Shown here: piece by piece, positions 58,731-64,000 of the stretch
Numbering within the stretch: position 1 is the stretch's first letter
Layout: every line of letters begins with the position of its first letter
Origin: Rhodoluna limnophila
Lineage (GTDB): Bacteria > Actinomycetota > Actinomycetes > Actinomycetales > Microbacteriaceae
DNA: 64,000 nucleotides
Assembly: GCF_005845365.1 (NCBI RefSeq)
Contig: NZ_CP040509.1
Coordinates: forward strand, 930,001-994,000
Direction: 5' to 3'
Translations under genes and position numbers: made by a program
The notes under the pieces: generated by a model
The model's input: only the letters and a program-made list of their open reading frames with translations
Told to the model about the DNA's origin: nothing
The model's database searches: none

Positions 58731-60077
58731 TTACTTCTTTGGTCGAGATGCAAAAGTCTCGAACGCTAAGCGCGGGTCCTTGGTAGCTGAGATCGCAACG
58801 ATGTCGCGACGTAGCAAGAAATTCCAGATCCAGCCAGAGAATACGCGAATCTTGCGCTCCCACATAGGCATTGCCAGACCGTGGTAACCACGGTGCATGA
58901 ACCATGCGATTAGACCCTTGACAGCAAACTTCTTGTACTGGAACACACCAACACCGATACCTAGGCCTGCAACTGCACCCTTGTTCTTGTGGAAGTACTC
59001 CTGGATGCCCTCGTTACGCAACGAAGCAACGATGTTCTTGGCAAGCAACTTGGCCTGGCGAACAGCGTGCTGAGCGTTTGGAACACAGAAGCCGCCAACG
59101 CCGCCACCTGAAAGGTCTGGGACAGCTGAAACGTCACCCGCAGTCCAAGCGTCTGCGATCACGTTCTCGCCATCGACAACCTGAAGCGTTGCCTTTGCGG
59201 TAATGCGGCCACGCTCGTCTAGTGGAAGGTCTGTGTTGCGAACAAATGGGTGAGCCATAACACCAGCGGTCCAGACGATTACATCTGACTCGAAGCTTTC
59301 GCCGGTTGATAGCTCAATCTTGCCCTTTTCGGCTGACTGAAGCTGGGTGTTCAAGTGAATCTTGGCACCACGCTGGTCAAGGTTGGCAATAACCCACTGG
59401 CTGGTCTCAAGTGAAACCTCAGGCATGATGCGACCCATTGCCTCGATTAGGTGGAAGTGGGTGTCTTCAAAAGTGATGTTTGGGTAGTAGCGAAGCAAGT
59501 AGCTGACGAGCGAACGCATCTCAGCAAAAGTCTCGATACCGGCAAAACCGCCACCAACAACCACGAAGGTCAAAAGACGGTCGCGAGCTGCACCCGCAGG
59601 CAGGTTGGCTGCCTTGTCTAGGTTGGTGATGATGCGGTTGCGAATCTCAACAGCTTCTTCGATGGTCTTCAGGCCGATTGCATTGTCTGCAACACCTGGA
59701 ATAGGGAAGGTTCGAGAAACGGCACCAGCGGTCACGACGATCTGGTCGTACTGCTGCTTATAAGGCTTGAGGCCTGCAACTTCGATGGTCGCAGTCTTCT
59801 TCTTGTGATCAACGTTGGTTACCTTTCCGGCAACGATGTTGGTCTTGCGAAGGTGACGACGGTGTGAAGTCACAACGTGGCGCGCCTCGATTGAACCGGC
59901 CACAACCTCAGGAAGGAATGGCTGGTAAGTCAGGTATGGAAGTGGATCAACTAGGGTCACTTCAGCTTCGTTCTTCCCTAGAAGTTTTTCTAGTTTGAAA
60001 GCAGTGTAGAAACCGGCGTAGCCGCCACCGACGATAAGGATCTTTGGCGCAGTGGCGCCACTCTTGTTTGCAGGCAT
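58731..60077 (-). CDS. ndh: Type II NADH dehydrogenase (NDH-2)
   Basis: A non-proton-pumping NADH:quinone oxidoreductase at the membrane surface. 448 residues: the N-terminal FAD motif ILIVGGGYAGFYTA (about 13-26), YQPFLPEVVAGSIE (quinone-site region), the NADH Rossmann FVVVGGGFAGIETFAE near 180, TAGDVSAVPDL for FAD, and a C-terminal amphipathic/transmembrane segment (GLIAWFMHRGYH). The ATG lies 6 nt after a TAAATT box, so probably leaderless. Confidence 0.94.
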   Translation of the reverse strand: MPANKSGATAPKILIVGGGYAGFYTAFKLEKLLGKNEAEVTLVDPLPYLTYQPFLPEVVAGSIEARHVVTSHRRHLRKTNIVAGKVTNVDHKKKTATIEVAGLKPYKQQYDQIVVTAGAVSRTFPIPGVADNAIGLKTIEEAVEIRNRIITNLDKAANLPAGAARDRLLTFVVVGGGFAGIETFAEMRSLVSYLLRYYPNITFEDTHFHLIEAMGRIMPEVSLETSQWVIANLDQRGAKIHLNTQLQSAEKGKIELSTGESFESDVIVWTAGVMAHPFVRNTDLPLDERGRITAKATLQVVDGENVIADAWTAGDVSAVPDLSGGGVGGFCVPNAQHAVRQAKLLAKNIVASLRNEGIQEYFHKNKGAVAGLGIGVGVFQYKKFAVKGLIAWFMHRGYHGLAMPMWERKIRVFSGWIWNFLLRRDIVAISATKDPRLAFETFASRPKK

Positions 60078-60083
60078 TGTTCT

Positions 60084-60089
60084 AATTTA
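60084..60089 (-). promoter_or_regulatory. -10 box (TAAATT) of ndh
   Basis: TAAATT on the minus strand, then AGAACA (6 nt), then the ndh ATG. GGAAGG lies further upstream, before the box. Leaderless initiation predicted. Confidence 0.4.
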
Positions 60090-60104
60090 CTACCTTCCGA
60101 CTGC

Positions 60105-61292
60105 TTATTTGTTACGTCTAAGTCTGCGAGCCACAGAAATCACTGCGGCCGCAAAAATAATGCCGTAAATGATGGTCGGAAGGACATTCGAATAATCTCT
60201 AGGTTCAGCCGGAATGGTCTCTGAAACCTGTTCACCGGGCACCGGTTCTGAGATGCCTCCATCGATGATTTCTGAATCAACATCGCGGTAGAGCTCGATC
60301 CACTCGGCCAGCGAACCAAGCGGGTTTTCAGACACCGGTTCGACAGTCGCTGTAAGGGCGCGAAGCGGATCGATCAGTCCGTAACCGTACTTCGGGGAAT
60401 AGCTTTCTTCAGTAACTTTCTTTGCTGTTTTGATCACACGATTTATGACATTTGCGGCATCTAAATCTGGGTAATAAGACCTGACCAGGGCGACCAAACC
60501 GCTCACGATAGGCGCTGCACCGCTGGTGCCACTCCAGACCTTATACTCTCCGTTCGGTGCCGCACCAACCAAATCGGTGGCCGGCGCGCTCACGCCAATA
60601 GTTAATCCATCTACCGATGCTTCTTCGCTGGCTTTTCCATTTCGATCAACTCCAGCAACTGCCAGGACTCCCGGGATGGTGGCCGGGGCACTGGCAAACT
60701 CGGCCCCAGATGCGCGATTTCCGGCAGCAGCGACAACCACCACATCGTGCTCGAAGGCATAGGTGAAGGCACTGTCCCAAGACTCGGGCCACCCAGCATT
60801 ATTGCGAGATAGCGACAAATTAATCACGTCAGCGCCGTGATCGACAGCCCACCGGATGCCTTCAGCCACTTGGTCGTCGGTACTCAAGCCCGCTACGCCA
60901 AAGGCCATCGAAGCACTCAAAAGATCAGCCTCGGGTGCGGTTCCTAAAACACCATTGCCACTGCCGTGCCCCCGACCGGCAATCAGGCTGGCCACCATAG
61001 TGCCATGAAAACTGCTGGCCCCAACTGGAATGCGACCGTTGAAAGACCCCAAACCAGATAGATCGGTACCGCCAACTAGTACGTTTTGAAGGTCAGGATG
61101 ACTGCCGTCAACACCGGTGTCAATGACGGCCACGGTGACTCCGGCGCCTTTGGTGAGGTTCCAGGCCTTTTGAAATGAGTAATCGGTGAGCCAATACTCG
61201 CGATCACGAATGATGTCAGCTCGAGCGGGTTGCGAAACCAACAAAACACTGGCCACAGCCAGCGTTATTGCTAGTAGCTTTCGCAGACGCAC
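60105..61292 (-). CDS. Membrane-anchored subtilisin-like serine protease (S8, mycosin-like)
   Basis: About 395 residues: signal peptide (LRKLLAITLAVASVLLVSQPARA), catalytic triad in VAVIDTGVDGSHPDL (Asp), SSFHGTMVASLIAGRG (His) and WSGTSGAAPIVSGLVALVR (Ser), the oxyanion Asn in VVAAAGNRASG, then a C-terminal transmembrane helix and RRLRRNK tail. This is the MycP/type VII-associated layout, but no ESX genes are in the window. The GTG at 61292 (GGAG 9 nt upstream) gives a clean signal peptide; an in-frame start at 61313 adds seven residues. It overlaps the DUF501 gene by 22 bp. Confidence 0.88.
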   Translation of the reverse strand: MRLRKLLAITLAVASVLLVSQPARADIIRDREYWLTDYSFQKAWNLTKGAGVTVAVIDTGVDGSHPDLQNVLVGGTDLSGLGSFNGRIPVGASSFHGTMVASLIAGRGHGSGNGVLGTAPEADLLSASMAFGVAGLSTDDQVAEGIRWAVDHGADVINLSLSRNNAGWPESWDSAFTYAFEHDVVVVAAAGNRASGAEFASAPATIPGVLAVAGVDRNGKASEEASVDGLTIGVSAPATDLVGAAPNGEYKVWSGTSGAAPIVSGLVALVRSYYPDLDAANVINRVIKTAKKVTEESYSPKYGYGLIDPLRALTATVEPVSENPLGSLAEWIELYRDVDSEIIDGGISEPVPGEQVSETIPAEPRDYSNVLPTIIYGIIFAAAVISVARRLRRNK

Positions 61293-61783
61293 TTGTTTGG
61301 GCTCCAGGAGCAAGCCTCTAGAGCGATATCACCAATTGGGTTTACACCAGGACCGGCAGCGAGAGCATGGCCAATTAGCGCATGCAAACACTTGACGCGA
61401 GTAGGCATTCCACCGGCAGAAATACCGGCAATTTCAGGCACATCCAACCCCAAGTCTTTTGCAGTGCGGTCACGATCGGCAATGAATGCCTCATGCGCTT
61501 TTTGGTAGGCGGCGGCCAATTCTGGCTCCTCGGCCAGCCTTGCCTGAAGCTCGGCCATCAAACCGCTTGCCTCGAGGGTCGAGACAGCCGCGGTCGCCCC
61601 GCGATGGGTTAGGTAGTAGGTGGTTGGGAATGGTGTTCCGTCAGATAGTCGCGGAGCGGTGTGGACAACGGTTGGCTTGCCACAGACGCATCGAGCGGCA
61701 ATGGCCACGATGTCTCGCGCTGGCCGGCCGAGTTGGCGAGAAACTTCAGCAATGTCACTTTCAGTAACCGGGGTAAGTGGCAT
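61271..61783 (-). CDS. DUF501 protein
   Basis: 170 residues. An actinobacterial family defined by VSRQLGRPARDIVAIAARCVCGKP, FPTTYYLTHRGATAAVSTLEASG and GISAGGMPTRVKCLHALIGHALA near the C-terminus, with several conserved Cys and His (CVCG, KCLH, CSWSPNKC) that could bind a metal. The function is unknown. The ATG at 61783 is chosen over the longer frame overlapping the FtsB gene. It lies in the conserved eno-ftsB-DUF501 order. Confidence 0.88.
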   Translation of the reverse strand: MPLTPVTESDIAEVSRQLGRPARDIVAIAARCVCGKPTVVHTAPRLSDGTPFPTTYYLTHRGATAAVSTLEASGLMAELQARLAEEPELAAAYQKAHEAFIADRDRTAKDLGLDVPEIAGISAGGMPTRVKCLHALIGHALAAGPGVNPIGDIALEACSWSPNKCVCESY

Positions 61784-61787
61784 GTGT

Positions 61788-62285
61788 TTATTCTCCTGCG
61801 GTTTCTTCGACCGGCTCTTCGATTCCGGCACGAATTACTGATTCAAGCACGGCGTCGACCCAGTTGTTTGAAGTCTGTCGAATATCGGTTGAAATTTCAT
61901 CGGTGTTGGCACGCTCAGCGAGCATGGCGCCAACTGTTCCCGAAGTGTCTGACATGTCAACGCCATCGGCATCCATGACAAGGTATGAAACCTCACCCGG
62001 CATTACATAATAAAGGCGGTCACGCGCTTGAGCACGGATGTAAACCGGGTCTTCCCAGCGCTTGCGTTCTTCCTGCATATCCAGGACATCCTGCTTGGCT
62101 TTATCAACCGCGGCCTGCGCCTCAGCAATTTGCTGACGCTGGATAACCCAGGTTTGAACCCGGGGTGCCAGTGTGACAACTCCAAAAACAATTACTGTCA
62201 GGAGCGTGAGTGTGTAGGTGTTTAAACGAAAACCCCGCAAAGCGGCCGATACGGATACCGGCGCGGCCTTTGCGGGGCGTTTCAT
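61788..62285 (-). CDS. FtsB/DivIC-like septum formation initiator
   Basis: 165 residues: a short cytosolic N-terminus, one transmembrane helix (TLTLLTVIVFGVVTLAP), a coiled coil (about 45-80, RQQIAEAQAAVDKAKQDVLDMQEERKRW) and the DivIC motif RAQARDRLYYVMPGE. It would link FtsQ and FtsL in the divisome. It has a long acidic C-terminal tail (about 100-165). Lies 10 bp after eno. Confidence 0.9.
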   Translation of the reverse strand: MKRPAKAAPVSVSAALRGFRLNTYTLTLLTVIVFGVVTLAPRVQTWVIQRQQIAEAQAAVDKAKQDVLDMQEERKRWEDPVYIRAQARDRLYYVMPGEVSYLVMDADGVDMSDTSGTVGAMLAERANTDEISTDIRQTSNNWVDAVLESVIRAGIEEPVEETAGE

Positions 62286-62295
62286 TTATCTGAAC

Positions 62296-63594
<1,299 letters not shown>

Positions 63595-63621
63595 TTATTT
63601 GGGCTGTTTTAAAACGCGCCA

Positions 63622-63642
63622 GATGACGCGAAAAACGTCATC
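63622..63642 (-). terminator. Hairpin after hisS, possible weak terminator
   Basis: GATGACG-N7-CGTCATC. On the minus strand it is followed by TGGCGCGTTTT, so the U-tract is displaced. It lies between hisS and the eno start. Confidence 0.35.
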
Positions 63643-63673
63643 GTAATGGTTATTAGTTTAGTGAAGAAAGCGT

Positions 63674-64000
63674 TTAGTTGCTGATTGGCTTGATGGTCAA
63701 AGCACCGATGTCTGATGAATCTTCGGTAACAATTGCAAAGTGAGTGAAGCCGTGCAGCGCGAGGTTTTCAAGCAGCTGATTTAGTTTCTTAGGACGCTGC
63801 TCAAGGCGAACCGAATACCCCTGCTCAAAAAGAGCCGACTGAAACTTAAGTGCATTACCAACAACCGCCGGAGCTGTGCTGTCTAGAACCAGCACGAGGT
63901 TGGATGCAGCGCTCTGCACTTGCTGATCACTGACCAGTTCAACCGCGCGCTCGAAGCCGATCGAGATACCAACGGCCGGAACGTCCTCGCCGGTCCAGCG
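63674..64000 (-). CDS. hisS: Histidyl-tRNA synthetase, C-terminal part (cut by window edge)
   Basis: The last 108 residues are visible. The end of the class II catalytic domain shows PAVGISIGFERAVEL (the motif 3-type Gly-x-Glu-Arg), followed by the HGTP anticodon-binding domain (LVLVLDSTAPAVVGNALKFQSALFEQGYSVRLEQ). HisZ has a similar fold, but it usually lacks this anticodon-binding domain. The gene continues past the right edge. Confidence 0.8.
   Translation of the reverse strand, partial: RWTGEDVPAVGISIGFERAVELVSDQQVQSAASNLVLVLDSTAPAVVGNALKFQSALFEQGYSVRLEQRPKKLNQLLENLALHGFTHFAIVTEDSSDIGALTIKPISN

Overview
The window reads as ordinary chromosome of a small-genome actinobacterium, most likely family Microbacteriaceae and plausibly one of the freshwater planktonic lineages. 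The evidence is a fused 2-oxoglutarate decarboxylase/dehydrogenase (Kgd), a SigR/RsrA-type redox sigma pair, an actinobacterial HisN, proteins DUF501, DUF4245 and DUF4307, moderate GC, very short intergenic gaps, and many GTG/TTG starts. The genus is an inference. There is no CRISPR array, insertion sequence, prophage or rRNA. One tRNA gene is present. No gene-free stretch reaches 300 bases.

Layout. 1-7.5 kb: ung, metX, a polytopic GT87-like protein with nnrD, an Old Yellow Enzyme, and a pair of CNNM/CBS (CorC/HlyC-like) membrane proteins. 7.6-12 kb: kgd and an SGNH-hydrolase-like gene. 12-16.1 kb: a conserved actinobacterial block with the anti-sigma/sigma pair diverging from aroA-rsgA-hisN. 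16.2-31.8 kb: a GntR regulator, a tautomerase, and a 14-kb minus-strand myo-inositol utilisation locus. That locus runs iolC, Cgl0158-type aldolase, iolA, iolB, iolD, iolH, then a LacI regulator, a ribose-type ABC importer, iolE, iolG and a hydroxypyruvate-isomerase-like gene. Internal terminators and a hairpin divide it into at least three units. 31.9-34.5 kb: two small membrane proteins, then cysK-cysE followed by a tiny independently promoted Cys-rich peptide gene. 34.5-38 kb: small membrane and stress genes, a fatty-acid desaturase and ychF. 38-43 kb: an exonuclease, rmuC, and a PfkB kinase/glpX/fba group at the fructose-bisphosphate node. 43-49.4 kb: ispH, xseAB, DUF4245, carbonic anhydrase, fumC, a ZIP transporter and a prepilin peptidase. 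49.5-58.5 kb: phoH, uppS, hlyIII, a DUF4307-greA-ilvA block, htpX-lemA and two pirins. 58.6-64 kb: a tRNA gene with a UAA anticodon, ndh, a mycosin-like subtilase, DUF501, an FtsB-like protein, eno and the end of hisS.

How the genes work together. Imported inositol would be oxidised (IolG), dehydrated (IolE), hydrolysed (IolD), isomerised (IolB), phosphorylated (IolC) and cleaved by the aldolase to DHAP and malonate semialdehyde. IolA then gives acetyl-CoA, which feeds the TCA cycle (Kgd, FumC) and the NDH-2 respiratory dehydrogenase. DHAP enters the Fba/GlpX/PfkB node.

The most unusual items are a 17-residue Cys-rich peptide gene with its own promoter, a near-perfect ribosome binding site and a terminator beside cysK-cysE; a class-I-shaped tRNA with a Leu (UAA) anticodon; a repeated promoter arrangement (TANNNT, 6 nt, start codon) that predicts leaderless mRNAs for about nine genes; and two LacI-type CTAGCACGTGC operators, one of them inside the regulator's own last codons.
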